Shown here: positions 37,882 to 51,233 of the stretch, piece after piece
Layout of the letters: every line of letters begins with the position of its first letter
Position numbering within the stretch: the stretch's first letter is position 1
Assembly: GCA_019914945.1 (NCBI GenBank)
Contig: CM034102.1
Location: forward strand, 3,833,501 to 3,897,500
Length of the DNA: 64,000 nt
Reading direction: 5' to 3'
Source of the DNA: Typha latifolia
Lineage: Eukaryota; Streptophyta; Magnoliopsida; Poales; Typhaceae
Position numbers and translations under genes: made by a program
Notes under the pieces: generated by a model
Databases searched by the model: none
What the model was told of the DNA's origin: nothing
The model's input: only the letters and a program-made list of their open reading frames with translations

Positions 37882-38892
37882 GGGGGGGCCTGGCCTTAAA
37901 CAAACAAACAGTGCCCTAATTATAATGGCAAAGGGGGAAAACTATGTATGCTTTTAGATTCCCTGTTTACTTGGGTTTTGGATTTGCTACTGCTGCTGCC
38001 ACTGACACTAATGCTACAAAGCTTTCCTTCTTTATTTATTCCTTCTGTCTCCAAGTCAAGCAATTCCATGTGAACTTTTCATTCATACCTGAAAACACTA
38101 GGGCCTGTTTGGTTGGATATATTCTATGATATATATATATAGATGAAAATAACTATAGTTTTAAATAAGCATTACTAGCAATTGGATATCAATTTAATTT
38201 TTTCACTGAATTACAGTAAAAGTAGAGTTTTTTTTTTAAATTTATAATAGAATCTATTATGTTTCGAATACGTAAATTATATGTATTCTATTATAACATA
38301 ATATGCACCGATTATAGGGAATATGCCAAATTGAAAAACCATTCATTTGTGATTAGTAAAATAATGGAGAAAACTGTGTTTTGACATTCAATTTACTTAA
38401 ATGGATGTTAGAGTTTAATATATTAGCTTAGATTAGTATATAAAGACTCTATATAAAGGAATCCATTAGTAGAAAAAATTATCCTTAAAAAATATGAAAA
38501 ATATGTTGTTGTAGCATCATTAGGAACATCATCCCCAAACAGCTAGCTCATAGGTCATGGCCTTTTTGCATTATTTTTCAGGAAATAATATTTATAAAGT
38601 AAGAATTATTACGTTCAGAGAGCAGCAGCCTTTTTTTTTCTAACGACACAAATGCCCTTATTGAAATGATTTAATAGAGTGGATGAGTCTAAAGTGATAG
38701 GAAACTGAAAATTGATTGATAATAGACTAACAATGTCAAATAGTTGAGAGTTGTTTGAAGATACTTGATGGCTAATGAAATGCCATGATGTAAAGTTGTT
38801 GTGATGGATGGTTCTTTGTTACTGAAGCATGTCTGAAACTTACTCGTATTTGACCCATGCATATGAAAGTGATCAGTGAATGCATGGAAGTG

Positions 38893-38893
38893 A

Positions 38894-38934
<41 letters not shown>
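38893..38934. repeat. (GA)n microsatellite
   Basis: About 20 GA units in the gene-poor region. The Ser-Leu ORFs on the other strand derive from it. Confidence 0.95.
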
Positions 38935-38935
<1 letters not shown>

Positions 38936-41900
38936 CAACTAAAGTTAATGGAGTATGAGAAGGGGAATTGGTAGTACACTGGGTGTACATTGAAGTGCTC
39001 CAATGTCACATCCTTCTCATGCTTCAGGAGATCCTATACATGGCTGTTGGTTTCCTCGTCATAATATTATTCCAATGGAATTTTATGTCAGCCTTTAACA
39101 GACGCGAGTCTGCTTGTCTTCATATCACATTCAGTGTAGGGTAGGGCAAAAGCAAGCTCTTTGGATGCTTTCTTTATATAATTTGCCCTTCAAATTTAAA
39201 CACATATACTAATAGTAATAATAAAGAAAAACAAAAACAAAAACAAAAACATCATCAAGTGGCAACACCATAGGGGATGTGATTGAAATATACCTGTGCT
39301 GCTATTAATTATAACCGCATGTCTCTTCAGTTATGATCTGGACTTTTAGTCGGAAAGAGTTGTTTTTTTTCCTCTCTTTTTATTCGTTTTCAAAACCCTA
39401 ACTTTCATTGCCAAAATCTGTTAATCCATCGTCAATCTTGCTCCGATTTTTTATTTCAATTTTTAGGGCTTCGATCTATGAGATCTTTCTTCTAGACTAG
39501 AAAATCTTCTCTCTTTTTAATTTCTTAATTTTTCGAACCTTAGTTTTAGCGAAATATGCGCCATCCGTTAATTCTAGGTTTGAACTTTTGTGTGCCCTAG
39601 GCCCCCTAACCGGTGAAAATGTGTTACATTATGTGGGACATTGAAACCCTATTATAGAATTAGCGCACTAGAAAGGGGATTGTTGAATAATTCTTAGAAT
39701 AAATTAAATGGATGATATCTCACCAATTCAAGAGATTAGCGTCTCACAAAAATTCACATTTAGAATCTCTCTAAGTCAAGGCATCTCATCTCAAATCTCT
39801 CATAATATGTGAAAAAAAATTTTGCTAAATAAAATTATATTATATATATAAATATAAAACTCTAATACATATTTATAATTTCTCTCTATATTTATCAATA
39901 TGAAACAAACTCTGAAAAAAAAAAACTCTAATCCAAAACAACTTTAAGAGATAAAACTACAATTTTAAAATAATACTAGACATAACACAACTAGAATTAA
40001 ACCAAACATGGATTCTGAAAAATAATTTGAATTCAATTTGAATATAATTTACGACGGATGTTAGATTGCTTAAAGAATTAAATTAAGCGCTTGGATGAAG
40101 TTTGGATAAGGAATGAGTAATACCAACAGAAAAACCCAATCAGGCAACTCCCCAGGAATAGTACTGGATGGAAGTATCTGCTTTACATCCAGCTAATGAA
40201 ATATACAAACAAAACTCTCAAACTCTATATGCAGACATTCTCTGGATCAAGTCCTACAGTTTCAGAAATCAATCAATCATCCTTTAATTATTGGGTTCCA
40301 TTGCAACCCTTTGTTTGTAGTGATCACCAGAGCCCTCAGCCTTTTGTGGGGTAGACAATCTAGAAACTAGACAAATCCATATATACTACTTCCTATATAT
40401 TACCACCGCTGCTATCTGAAAAGTTGAGGATGGGACCAATCTATCTACCCATTTCTTTCTGTAACTTAGAATAGAAACAACACCATGTCCTATTCCAATT
40501 ACTAGTCTTAATGTGAATAAACTATCATATAATCTCCCTCCATGCTACCTAATACGAATAAAAATATATGCAACTTACACCAATATTTTACTTAGTCTCC
40601 AAGGCTCGTGACTATCCTTCTCACCAAACCTTTGCCTCCTTGGTTCAAGCTCCTCTCCCATTGATAGAGAAAGCTTGAGGATGACCCTTATGCCAGCTTT
40701 GTTATATTTTAATGCTTTCCAATCGATTAGAATAATTTATCTCGGGGACTTGTCTACATTTCAAAGGTGCCAATCATATCACATGAATGACTTGTGGTTT
40801 TAGACAAGGCCTTTCATATTATTATTCTAAAGGGAGGAATTAATATATTCTTCTAGGGATCCACCAAATCTGAATAGAAAAGATCTCCACCTGTGTGCAG
40901 GTAAATCGATGGCTTATTTTAATTATCTTAAAAAAGCTATTTAGAGGAGACTTTAGGATTCATATGGTTTCTGTCTTACTTCCGTGGCTTTCACAAGTCA
41001 TTATATGTTGAGCGAAAAAGAAAATTTCTCTGAGATGTAACATTGGTTTCAATGTTTGTCACTCTTTGTCCTTTTAGTCACATCTTAGCCTCCATGGGAG
41101 ATGTGGATTGGTGGCCTTGTTTCTTTTTCTTCTAGGATTAGGATAAGATCATCTCACAAATATCACTGCCGAAATTTTCTCATGTTTGTTATTTCAAATT
41201 AAGATATGCACCAATTAAGAAGACAGAAACCAATGTTTATTAATTAGGTTTTGACCATCATTAGAAGATTTGCTGAAGAAATTATCGACAAAATTGTAGC
41301 ATGCATCATGATATCGTCAAAAAGAACTCTAGAATCTCCAAAAGGTACTACGAATACTATTGAACAGTAATCATATTTATCCCAAAATTATAACTGTGTT
41401 ATTCCTATTAGACAATGTGATTAAAATGATGGAGACTTGGAACCAACTTAAATTGAAGTGTTGAGACTGAAAGCTACAGATTTAGTCCCCGGGGACCAAA
41501 CATTCAGTATGGTTCTAACCTCGGATAGTTGAAAATTAAATTCCCTCACCTTTCTTGCATAAGATGAGAAGTATTAATAAATGGAGAGAGAAAATTCAAA
41601 TGGCAATGAAATGAGTAAAGATGGCAAATACTAATCTGATAAGAATTGGAGGGCCAACATTTCCCCATATTAATTATTACGATCGTCGACACATATCCAA
41701 CTCATAAATACGATGGTTAGGAACACTCAAGTATGAGGTGCCGCAGATCTAAACCAAACGTATACAATCCCTAAACCATGTGATATTAAATGTAGTGCAA
41801 ACAAGCAGATCCTTAGTTAGATTATTAAGTATTGAAATCATGTTAGTGCATAAAAAAAAACCACTGTTCTTTGTCAACTTAAGCTCTTAGAATAATTTCG

Positions 41901-44182
41901 GCTGAAGACCTCAGATCATAGGCCAAGGTTTCAATCAGGATACAGTAACAAGCACATAATACTGGCACTAAAATCAAGTAAGAAATGATTGATTAAGTGG
42001 TCATTACTGTAGCTCTTTACATAAAGTGTTCGGTGTTTTCCTCCACTGACCTCTTTCTCTATCATATAAAGAAAAGGCAGGTCCAATATTTATAGTGCGC
42101 CACTCACTAATCATTGGATGATTTGGAAGCCTTCCATGCATCCTATACATCCCTGTGTGATAGGATTACAAGTCCACATTAGGAAAACAAATGTTATACT
42201 TTCCAAGTACTTATGAAAAGGATTAAAAAAAAAACTGCTCTGACTACTGAAGCATACTAAATCACTAGTATACATGAAGGTTAATTAAGTACAATTTTGT
42301 TATCATATGTTGTCCTAGTGGTACTTACATGTTCTTCACGGGATTGATTCCTTATTTTTTTATTTAATTCCTTTTTTTACTATTTGACAGGAAGCAGTTG
42401 GAATATATATATTATCTCTATCTATATGTGAAAGCAAAGGATGCATACAAGAGACAAAGGTTGAGGATCACAACAGACACTGCGCGCCCTAGTTGGTCAG
42501 ACAGAGTACCTGAAAGAACCAAACAACATTCTCCTGATGAATGGCCCCTATTATATAGTCCCTATGTTTCATCTTATACCCACCCTTCCTCTCTTTTTCA
42601 TAGCCCTACGTGCCAAAGTGGATCAAAAAGGGACATGCAAAGATATGAAAGTGAGAGATGGAGAGAAACAAGTCTACATATATGTATATAGACATATGAT
42701 CATAGGACGAACACGGTCATTTTTTCTACTGATCAGCTGATGGCACTTTTGAAATCAAATGCAAGGGGGGCGACGTGGACGGTTCGGAGCCACGGCCGGC
42801 ATGCATATCGGTCCCCGTCGTCGGGGACTGAGCTGTACTGCGACAGGAGGGGCCTACCGCCGGAGGTGCCATTTGGCAAGGGATGAGTGGTTCCAGGCTG
42901 GTTTCGTTTGAGGTTTTAAGCAAGGTATTAGGGGTTCGTTGGATGTTGCTATGAGAGGGCAAAAGGGGTCCCCTTGCTTCACTACTAGCGCTTGCACCTA
43001 ACGAGGACGACTTGTATGCTTCTTTGAGCTGTCCAAAACTCTTTTCTTTGTGTATGTGTGGTGGGTAAAGTTTCTTGGAATTAAGATGGCTGCTTTAGCT
43101 TTAGCCACACAAGAGGATCGACTGTAAACTTGGGCCATGGGCTTGACTCGTTCAGAAGACTAAGAATGCCAGATGTGGTTAATTTGACTTATTGGGCCTT
43201 CTAAAATATCTAAAAGTTAAGAAATATTAAAATATAATAGTATAAATTTTTAGAATAGTCGGTAAATTAATATGAAAATATTTCTTTTTACACTTGTTTC
43301 TAAAAATAAAAATCATAGTTCATATAATTAATAATAGATTAAGTATCGACACATTTTTACCTGGCGCAAATCGGTTCGAACAACCACTAAAGACACGTTA
43401 TCGAATTATGACAAAAGTGTGCTCGGACCGACCAACATAAACCTGTGGGCCGTTAAGAATATCATTTAGGTCGTCTGATCTGAAATCCGTCAAGCAGGAA
43501 TTTTCTTACAATAGCGAGAATCTAGTAAATGAGCTAATTCCAATAAAATTAGACAATAATGGATGATGTAGGACTCGTAATAATCTGCTAGTTTTTAATT
43601 GGGCTGTTAAAGAGCAGATAGGCCCAATACATATCCGATGAGCCGGCCCATTAGCTTTATTTGCCGCATATCTAAGATTCGGCACCACAAAGACACAAGG
43701 TTTCTTACAAATATCAGCAGCATTGGTTCAACTAGAATATTATTAAGTTCTCACTCTTCTCAAAATAAAATCTTGATATACATAGTCATCTTCTTACCTA
43801 AATAATGGTACTTGTTCTAAAAATACATCACCAATCTTGCTATTACTCTCATCTAGTACACTTAGCTGTAGGTTTTAGATGGGATCCATTGCATAAGTGC
43901 TACTAACATTCAGCTTGGAAAGAGAGAGAAAGAGAGAGCTATGTAGAGTTCATCTTAAGCAAAGTATCTTATGCCAAAGTATTGGGCCAATAAAAGGAAG
44001 CATTATGCTACTCGTTGATCCTTTTATTGATAAGCAACACGTTAAATTGATACAAGTTCCATCCAGAGATTGCTAAACAATCAAAGTGTTACTAAAAAAG
44101 CCATCCAATTATCTCCTAAAATCCTCGTTCAAATGTTGCAGCACTCAGGTCAAACTCATCCCATATATCGATCAGTTTAAAG

Positions 44183-44554
44183 CTAGTTAATGTGCTCTAC
44201 AACATCGACTTCCACCATGCAAGAAAGAAGGCAACTAAGAAGATCAAATGAGAAACAAGAAGACCCAAGCGACATGCTCTTCTTCTTCCTCTTACTCCTC
44301 TTCGTCTCCTTCTTCTTCTCCTTGAGCCACTTCTTTGTCTTCTCCACAGCTGCTTCCTTCTTTGGAAGAATGTGGTCTCTCAAGTAAGCTGAGCTCCCAT
44401 GCCATGGAGAGGAAGCTGAGCTCTCCTCTCTCACATCTCTTGCATCAAGAAGCTCTGCATCAGACTCTTCCTGCTCTCTTAGCTTCACAAATCTCACCTT
44501 CTTCGGATCCTGGGCTTCCAAGCACCCTCCTGCTATACAACTATACCTCACCAT
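44183..44554 (-). CDS. Hypothetical Lys-rich small protein
   Basis: A 123-residue ORF, family not recognised. The N-terminus is MVRYSCIAGGCLEAQDPKKV, then an acidic EEQ-type middle, a Ser-rich SSASSPWHGSSAYLRDHILP segment, and a strongly basic stretch (about residues 75-95, KKEAAVEKTKKWLKEKKKET then KRSKRKKK) that could bind nucleic acid or act as a nuclear signal. The last 30 residues are hydrophobic and Cys-rich (SCFSFDLLSCLLSC). Support for a real gene: a minus-strand ATAAAAGG box 31 bp upstream, a GA-rich leader, and mixed amino-acid use unlike repeat-driven ORFs. No intron is needed. Against it: no homologue comes to mind. Treat as a plausible but unproven gene. Confidence 0.5.
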   Translation of the reverse strand: MVRYSCIAGGCLEAQDPKKVRFVKLREQEESDAELLDARDVREESSASSPWHGSSAYLRDHILPKKEAAVEKTKKWLKEKKKETKRSKRKKKSMSLGSSCFSFDLLSCLLSCMVEVDVVEHIN

Positions 44555-44584
44555 CCTCTCTGTCTCTCAAGAGTAGAACTCCTT

Positions 44585-44592
44585 CCTTTTAT
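44585..44592 (-). promoter_or_regulatory. TATA-like box before the small Lys-rich ORF
   Basis: Minus-strand ATAAAAGG, 31 bp before the ATG at 44554, which would leave a very short leader. The tract between is purine-rich. Confidence 0.35.
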
Positions 44593-46746
44593 CTCCTCCC
44601 TCTTCCTTTGCTCATCTCCATCCTCTCTAAGGCTTATTCTTCTATCATTACCTTCAACTAGTGTTCTCTCTGGCCTCCAAGAGAGAAAAACCAAAAATTA
44701 TATTATATTTTTTCTCTCAACGTTGTCTCTTTCTCTCAGGTGCAAGATTAATTTATGTATAACAATAGGAAACAGCAAACAAATAGTACCAACAAGCAAG
44801 AAGATGAGACATGACTGTGAGAAATTAATTACTCATGCACATTTACTGGTTACTACAAGTGGCATTAATTGTCATCGTATGATATCCATCAAATATAACA
44901 TTCCCCCCCCCCTCTAACAATTAATTAGAGAATCTTTGGTTGCTTTGAGGCAAATGCTGATGTCGCTTCTCCCGGCTTCTTCTGGCTGAGCACGCTGTAG
45001 ACCACCGGCAGCTTTAACTTTCTACTCATCTACTGTCGTCTACCCAAAACTCTCAAGGCTTTCTCTTCTTTCTTTCTTTCTTTTTAGATGTATAAAACTC
45101 TCAAGGCGTTCAACTAGAGAGGAGATCCTTGTGGGCCAATGGAGTGGCATTGTCCTATTGGCCCATTAGGAATAAAGAGGAAATTAGACATACAGATCCA
45201 ATGGCCTACACAATAACACAAGTACAAGTGGTAACAAGTAAGGGCAAACTAAGCTCGATTCAGTTTATACGTACGTACTAAATAATAATAATAAAATTAC
45301 ATTATCGATCGGGCGACACTATCATGCATCGCATTGAAAGCAATGTAACACAAATTGGTAAGTTTTTATTAAGACAAAGAAAACGAGCATACAACACGTG
45401 AGCAACGGTCCTCTAATTATTTAACCATATACCTTGAGATTGGTAGAGATTACTGGATTCATGCACCAATTAGTCCTCATATTGCTTTGAGAGACCATGC
45501 AAATTGTAAACACGTGTGCCACCATGGCTATTGATTTGAGAGGTCGCAATAACACGTTGTCCATGGTCTCTGACACGTGCAATACATGGCTACAAACATT
45601 GAACTTGAAATGCTCATAATTAAAAATGGGTCACATATTTATAGACAACTTATTTCTAATACAATATTATTATAATTATCTTATCAAAATATAGAATATG
45701 AGGAGATTCAACATATGTCCTTTTAAAGTGCCCTCCCTCGAGCACGAGATTTTAGACAAATCAATGGATAGGGGCTCTCTCCTTTCAAGCTCAGTTTCCA
45801 CTTGTCTTTCGCTCCTCCATCTTTCGTAGGGATGCCAAGCTAAGGTGGTCTCAGAGGATTGATGGTGCCACCTTAGTCTAAGTGAATCAGGAAAGCACTT
45901 CGAGATGACTTGATAGATTATCTAACTTCTTCGTCTCCGTGGTCTTATTTGAATTGAGACTAAATCTTGAATTCGATTAGTTAATCTTAATTTTTTTTTT
46001 TAAAACAAAATGAATTATTAATATAGTTTAAGAATTTTTGAACCAATTTAAAGAAGGTCCATCCCTAAACTCAAAACAAATAAAATCTTAGAGACACACG
46101 TCCTCTCCTTGCCCTCCAAAACGGAGAGTTATATACTTGGTTGGCTATCCTTTGCAGGGTCCAAACTAGTGATTTACTTGTTAGGAATGGCTTTCTCAAG
46201 TCATTTTCCTTGCACTCTCTGTGGTGACTCCTCAAAATCTCTTTACCACTTGTTTTTTGAGTGCTTATTATTATTATTATTATTATTAAATTTTTTTAAT
46301 TCCATGTGACTTAGACCTTATAAGACGAGCCGCATGTCACCTATTTGATATGCTTTGATAGCTACTATGGAATGAGGAAAAATTTGGAGGGCCAGAAACA
46401 CACGTCAATTGGCTTAAAAGGCCTTCTTTTGTATTACAAAAAGAAACTAATAGAATATAATCGTGATAAGGGGGGATTCTCACGATTTGCGGGACAATTT
46501 ATAGCATCCTCAAAATTTTGGAGGCCCAGAAACACGTCAATTGGCTTTTCACCGGTTGCCGGCCTCCGAACCCATCACGAGAAGACACGTACCCAAACTC
46601 TTTGGTAAAATAGGGTCCAAGAAATTGGAGGTTTAAAATGAAAAGATAAATAGACCTATCAGCCTATCGCACTCTCTTCCTCTGCTCTTCGCAAAGCTTC
46701 TCTCTCTCTCTCTCTGTTTTTTTTTCTTCTTCCCCCCTCTCCTTCA
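44593..46746. other. Intergenic region with a LINE remnant and HDR promoter
   Basis: AT-rich DNA. A poly-C stretch lies at 44903-44912 and an ATT run at 46266-46287. A decayed LINE fragment (separate entry) is near its right end. The last 100 bp is CT-rich and is likely the HDR leader. Confidence 0.5.
46090..46270 (+). mobile_element. Decayed LINE reverse-transcriptase zinc-binding (zf-RVT) fragment
   Basis: One frame reads LYTWLAILCRVQTSDLLVRNGF and stops; the next frame continues SSHFPCTLCGDSSKSLYHLFFEC. Together they match the C-terminal zf-RVT region of plant non-LTR retrotransposons, which has a W-L-A-x-x-x-R-x-Q-T-x-D-x-L segment, then C-P-L-C and H-L-F-F-x-C. A frameshift separates the two halves and the rest of the element is absent, so it is an inert relic. 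I do not join the frames. Confidence 0.6.
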
Positions 46747-49700
46747 ATGGCGATTTCGTCCCAATTGGGCCGCTTCTCCCCTGGACTCCTCGCTCCCCAT
46801 GCCGAAGCACGTTCCCGCTCTGGCCGCCGCTCTCTTGCCGTCGTTCGATGCGGCGGCGGAGAGGCCCCGGCCGCTGCCTCCACCTCCCTCGATTCCGACT
46901 TCGACAAAAAGGCCTTCCGCCACAATCTCACTCGCAGCGACAACTACAACCGCCGTGGATTCGGGCACAAGAAGGAGACCCTCGAGCTCATGAATCGCGA
47001 GTACACCAGTGAGGAATCGGAAATTTGCGGCCTTTTTCTTTAGAATTATGGTCTGAAATTGGCGGATTTGGGGACTTAGGATCAGGCTTTCGGTTGTTAC
47101 AGGTGATGCGATCAAGACGCTGAAGGAGAACGGCAACGAGTACACGTGGGGCGAGGTGACAGTGAAGCTTGCGGAGGCGTACGGGTTCTGCTGGGGAGTG
47201 GAGCGAGCTGTGCAGATAGCGTATGAGGCGAGGAAGCAGTTCCCTGAAGAGAGGATGTGGATCACCAACGAGATCATCCATAATCCTACCGTTAATAAGG
47301 TTTGGAATAACAACGTTTGGTTTTCAATTATTCTTACCTGGGTTCGAATTTGTTCAGGAATTAGTAGGAAGACGCTTTTCAACAAGTATCGTTAAAAAAA
47401 TAAAAACTAAGACTTTGAGACTAATTGGCAAGTCCTAACGTCAAGCTTTCAGCTGCATAGTGTAATCTCAGTTAGAGTCCCTGTTGGTGGGTTAAATCAT
47501 AAGGGCTACAAACTCTATTCTTAGACCTCTGGTCAGCTTCTTTTGCTATAAAAACAACTACATATCTGGAGCAAATATGGTTAACAGAATAAATTGATTT
47601 AAGATCGTAGGGAAAGAACTGGCGGAAAAAAGATTCGTATAAGTTATACAACTGATTCTTGTATACTCGGTCATGCATATTTTCATTAACTGTTGTGTTT
47701 CTGATAAATCTACCTCTTTTCATTAAACTTTGACAATTGTTATCTAGTTATAACTAGCGATAGGTTTTGGATTAAGTTTCATTATTCGCTTTGGCTAATT
47801 GGGCCTTAGAGATGAAGAGAAACTCATAACTTAGAAATTTTCATCTTTCTCCCTCATCTAGACTATCTCATATCTGGGAGACTTTCTGGCTGCTTATCTT
47901 GAGATAAACGAGCTTAAACTAGAAGGTGGATAATCATAGCAACCAATTGGCCTGACATCTTTTGTAGCAAGTCCCTATAGTCTAACTAACTTTTCTTGAT
48001 TGGTAATTTGGCACCAGTATTTAGAGGTTTGTTGGATTCATAGTGGGTCATACAAATCTATTGATTCTTTCAGAACCCTCTCATCTTTTGATTTATTCTC
48101 TTACTGACCCAATGTTGTTGGGAGAATGCTTGGACAATAAATATGATGATCAACGAGTTTCATGTTGAAGGGAAGTAATTATAACATACCTATACTTTTC
48201 TTGTAAAACTAAATCTGAATTTGCTATGTGACTGCTTTACTTTTCCTTTTATTAGAACAACTTCTGCTTTTGTAGAGATCATTTATAAATGGAAGAAGCT
48301 AAAACAAGTATTATCATCAGAAATTATGGGGACACTTCTTATGATTTAAAATTGGAATCCTCTAATGGAAGAGGACTGTGGGTTGTTGGTTTACACCTCT
48401 GTTGATTGGGAACTGAAATTTTCTTAATCGCATAATTGGTTATGATGTTATTTACTCAAAGGATATTGTGTATTGTACCTATCCCACCTTTCCATAGCTA
48501 TCACAAGTCTGAACTTTTCAGGTTCATTTTCCTTCTGAACTATGAAACTGTTTGCAGATTTAGGAAATGCTTAACAATCTAAATGGTGTATTGTGTCCTA
48601 TACCTGTCCACTTCATTACACAGCTTATTTCATATATATTTCGAAATGCAGAGATTGGAGGAGATGGAAGTAAAGGACATTCCAATTGAAAAAGGTGTAA
48701 AACAATTTGATCTTGTTGATAAGGGTGATGTTGTGATTTTACCTGCATTTGGAGCTTCTGTTGATGAGATGTACACTCTGAGTGAGAAAAAAGTACAAAT
48801 AGTTGATACAACTTGTCCGTGGGTGTCAAAGGTACATTAGTGTATTTTTTCATTCAATATCTTTCACATATTAGCTAACTTGATCTTATACTTCTTTAAG
48901 GTATGGAACACTGTCGAGAAGCACAAGAAGGGTGACTATAGTTCAATAATTCATGGTAAATATGCTCATGAAGAGACTATTGCCACTGCCTCTTTTGCTG
49001 GAAAGTATATCATTATTAAGAACATGGCAGAGGTACACTGTAGCTGCATTTGTGTTCCAGTTATCTTTTGGAATTCTATGTTCAAGTTTTACTTTGTATT
49101 GTAAGAATAATAATAACTGTTACACATTTATGGGATAGGCAATGTATGTATGTGATTATATCCTCGGAGGTAAACTTGATGGATCTAGTTCAACAAAAGA
49201 GAAGTTCCTTGAGGTATGGGGTTGCCATTTTTTTAAATATGCTAGAGAGAAATGATTGGTGTGAGAAATCATATGCACCATTGCAGAAATTCAAATGTGC
49301 TGTTTCTTCGGGATTTGATCCAGATATCGACTTGGAGAAAGTAGGCATTGCAAATCAAACTACAATGCTCAAAGGTGAAACTGAAGAAATCGGTAAGTTC
49401 TGTTCTTTTGGTGCTGTTACTTCTTCTATTCAATACCTTACTTGATGTAGTCCCATGTCAACATTTCTTTAAATATCAGGGAAATTGGTTGAGAAGACTA
49501 TGATGCGTAAGTATGGTGTTGAGAATATCAATGAGCACTTTCTCAGCTTCAATACGATCTGTGATGCTACTCAGGTGAATTGTTTTAAATCTGACAATCC
49601 TATAGCTTTAACTGCTGATTTCCTAGATCATATTGGGTGCATATTTTTCAATTTTCATTCCTTTTGACCTAATAGTTGGATTCTTCACAGTTTTTATGCT

Positions 49701-51233
49701 CTTTTGTTCATGACTAATGCATCCATTAGGTATCTATCTATTCTTAAAATAAAGGATGAGATGTGATTTTGGACTGCAGTAGAGATAGTTGTAAGTTGAA
49801 CGATTTATGTTATGCACTTGATATTTTATTAGACTTTCAAAAATTGCATTCTATCATAATCCATTTTGTTCTCTTAAAATGTTGGATTGAGAAAGTTCTT
49901 GGACCTTTTTGCTGTGCTTTCTTGGTCCATATAATTAGGTATATTAAAGCCTTTTAAGGGATAAACTTTTGTCTCCACAAGTAGCTCTGTCAGAACTATT
50001 TTGCTGGCATGCTGACAGTATAGTTTTAGTAAGGACCATGCTTGATGGATTATATGTTATGTGCTTTTACTTTACAATGTCACATGCATTCTTGCAGGAA
50101 AGACAAGATGCAATGTTCAAACTGGTGAAAGAGAAGGTTGATCTCATACTGGTTGTTGGTGGATGGAACTCCAGTAATACCTCACACTTACAAGAGATTG
50201 CAGAACTCAGTGGAATCCCATCATATTGGATCGACAGTGAGCAGAGAATTGGACCAGGGAACAGAATAAGTTACAAGCTAAATGTAAGTTTTGAATATTT
50301 TATAAACGTGAAGCATCAGCTCTTTGTCCCCTCATAGATTAAACTTTTCTTTTCATTTGTCAGCATGGGGAGCTTGTTGAGAAAGAAAACTGGTTACCGC
50401 CAGGTCCTGTCACAATTGGAATAACTTCAGGTGCTTCTACTCCTGATAAGGTAAATTATGAAATATATATATATATATATATATTCGAACACAATAGTTG
50501 TTCTTATCACTAAATGGAATTTTAAAGATTTTCCACCGATTTTGTGATTGTTCCTGTTCAAATTTAAATCCTGTTGAAGTTGCTTAGTCATCTTGTAGGT
50601 TGAGTTGTTTCTTTTATTGTATTAGTTGCATTTGCCTTTTAACTAGTGTTGCATGTAACCCTTTGCTGTTCTGTTTGAGTTGGGTAGTTATGGTGAAAAC
50701 TTGTAGTCACAAAATATTCCAATATTCAAAGTGGTATACATCTGGAGGAACTGCTGTTTTCCTACAGATGTGTTATAAGCTTGGGTTGGTTCTCCGCATA
50801 CTGAAACTATTTGAAGTTGTAGCCTCCAACTTGGAGACTTTAGAGTCAGTTGATGGAAAATAACTGCTGACAAAGATAAGCTCTATCAGTAATCATTTCT
50901 TCCTGCATATGTGTCGACTAGCAATTTTGATTGCGATTGAAATATCACATGGTAGATGGAAGTCATAAATATGTCTTTATAATGCATTCCAGTTAAGTGT
51001 TGCATAAAGATTTCTCAATTTACTGTCATCATTTAGCTTACAAATAAAGCAGCATATAAGCTTATAATCATTTGATGTTGTAATGTTTATGTTTACTTGG
51101 TACATCACCTTCCTTTAACTGGGAAACTATAACACAATCTATCAACAAATCTGTGCTGCTTATGCAGGTTGTGGAGGAAGTCCTGAACAAAGTCTTTGAC
51201 ATCAAACGCGAAGAAGCCATGCAGGTAGCTTGA
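46747..51233 (+). CDS. HDR: 4-hydroxy-3-methylbut-2-enyl diphosphate reductase, plastid (HDR/IspH)
   Basis: Ten exons join into 461 aa: 46747-47008, 47103-47299, 48652-48831, 48901-49032, 49139-49213, 49287-49392, 49480-49574, 50098-50283, 50364-50450, 51168-51233. The enzyme performs the last step of the MEP pathway, turning HMBPP into IPP and DMAPP with electrons from ferredoxin on a 4Fe-4S cluster. The first ~35 residues are an Arg/Ser-rich plastid transit peptide. The plant-specific N-terminal segment [20 protein letters not shown] follows. The three cluster cysteines are in [22 protein letters not shown] and NTICDATQ. Substrate-site histidines are in IIHNPTVNK and HGKYAHEET. The C-terminus [20 protein letters not shown] is canonical. 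The largest intron (47300-48651) separates exons 2 and 3. All ten junctions keep the frame, and no key residue is missing. Confidence 0.97.
50465..50484. repeat. Short (AT)n run in HDR intron 9
   Basis: About ten AT units just after the exon 9 donor. Confidence 0.8.

Larger units (their letters stand above)
32758..44182. other. 11-kb gene-poor region
   Basis: The left 500 bp is the BELL promoter region. The rest is AT-rich with many microsatellites: CT at 33703-33726, ATT at 34718-34740, AT/GA at 35978-36022, AT at 37078-37097 and 37731-37751, GGAGA at 37852-37881, GA at 38893-38934. GC-richer patches at 34810-35060 and 42750-42960 contain only broken frames. No ORF carries a domain I recognise and no RNA gene or intact transposon is visible. 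Degenerate CTCAAGCTTGAA-type repeats lie at 35870-36340. Confidence 0.5.

Noticed and set aside
38101..38541. hAT-like MITE suggested by GGCCTGTTTGGTTGG at left and CCCCAAACAG at right
   Set aside because: Only about 8-10 bp of the ends match and no target-site duplication is evident; CCTGTTTGG words are frequent in plant DNA.
42726..42962. 78-codon minus-strand ORF in a GC-richer patch
   Set aside because: No domain and no promoter signal; the plus strand frame is broken by a stop. Might be a conserved non-coding element instead.
19881..51233. Functional cluster of TIC62 and HDR around ferredoxin/FNR electron supply
   Set aside because: They are over 21 kb apart, on opposite strands, with a membrane protein and a homeobox gene between; plant housekeeping genes of this kind are not normally clustered.
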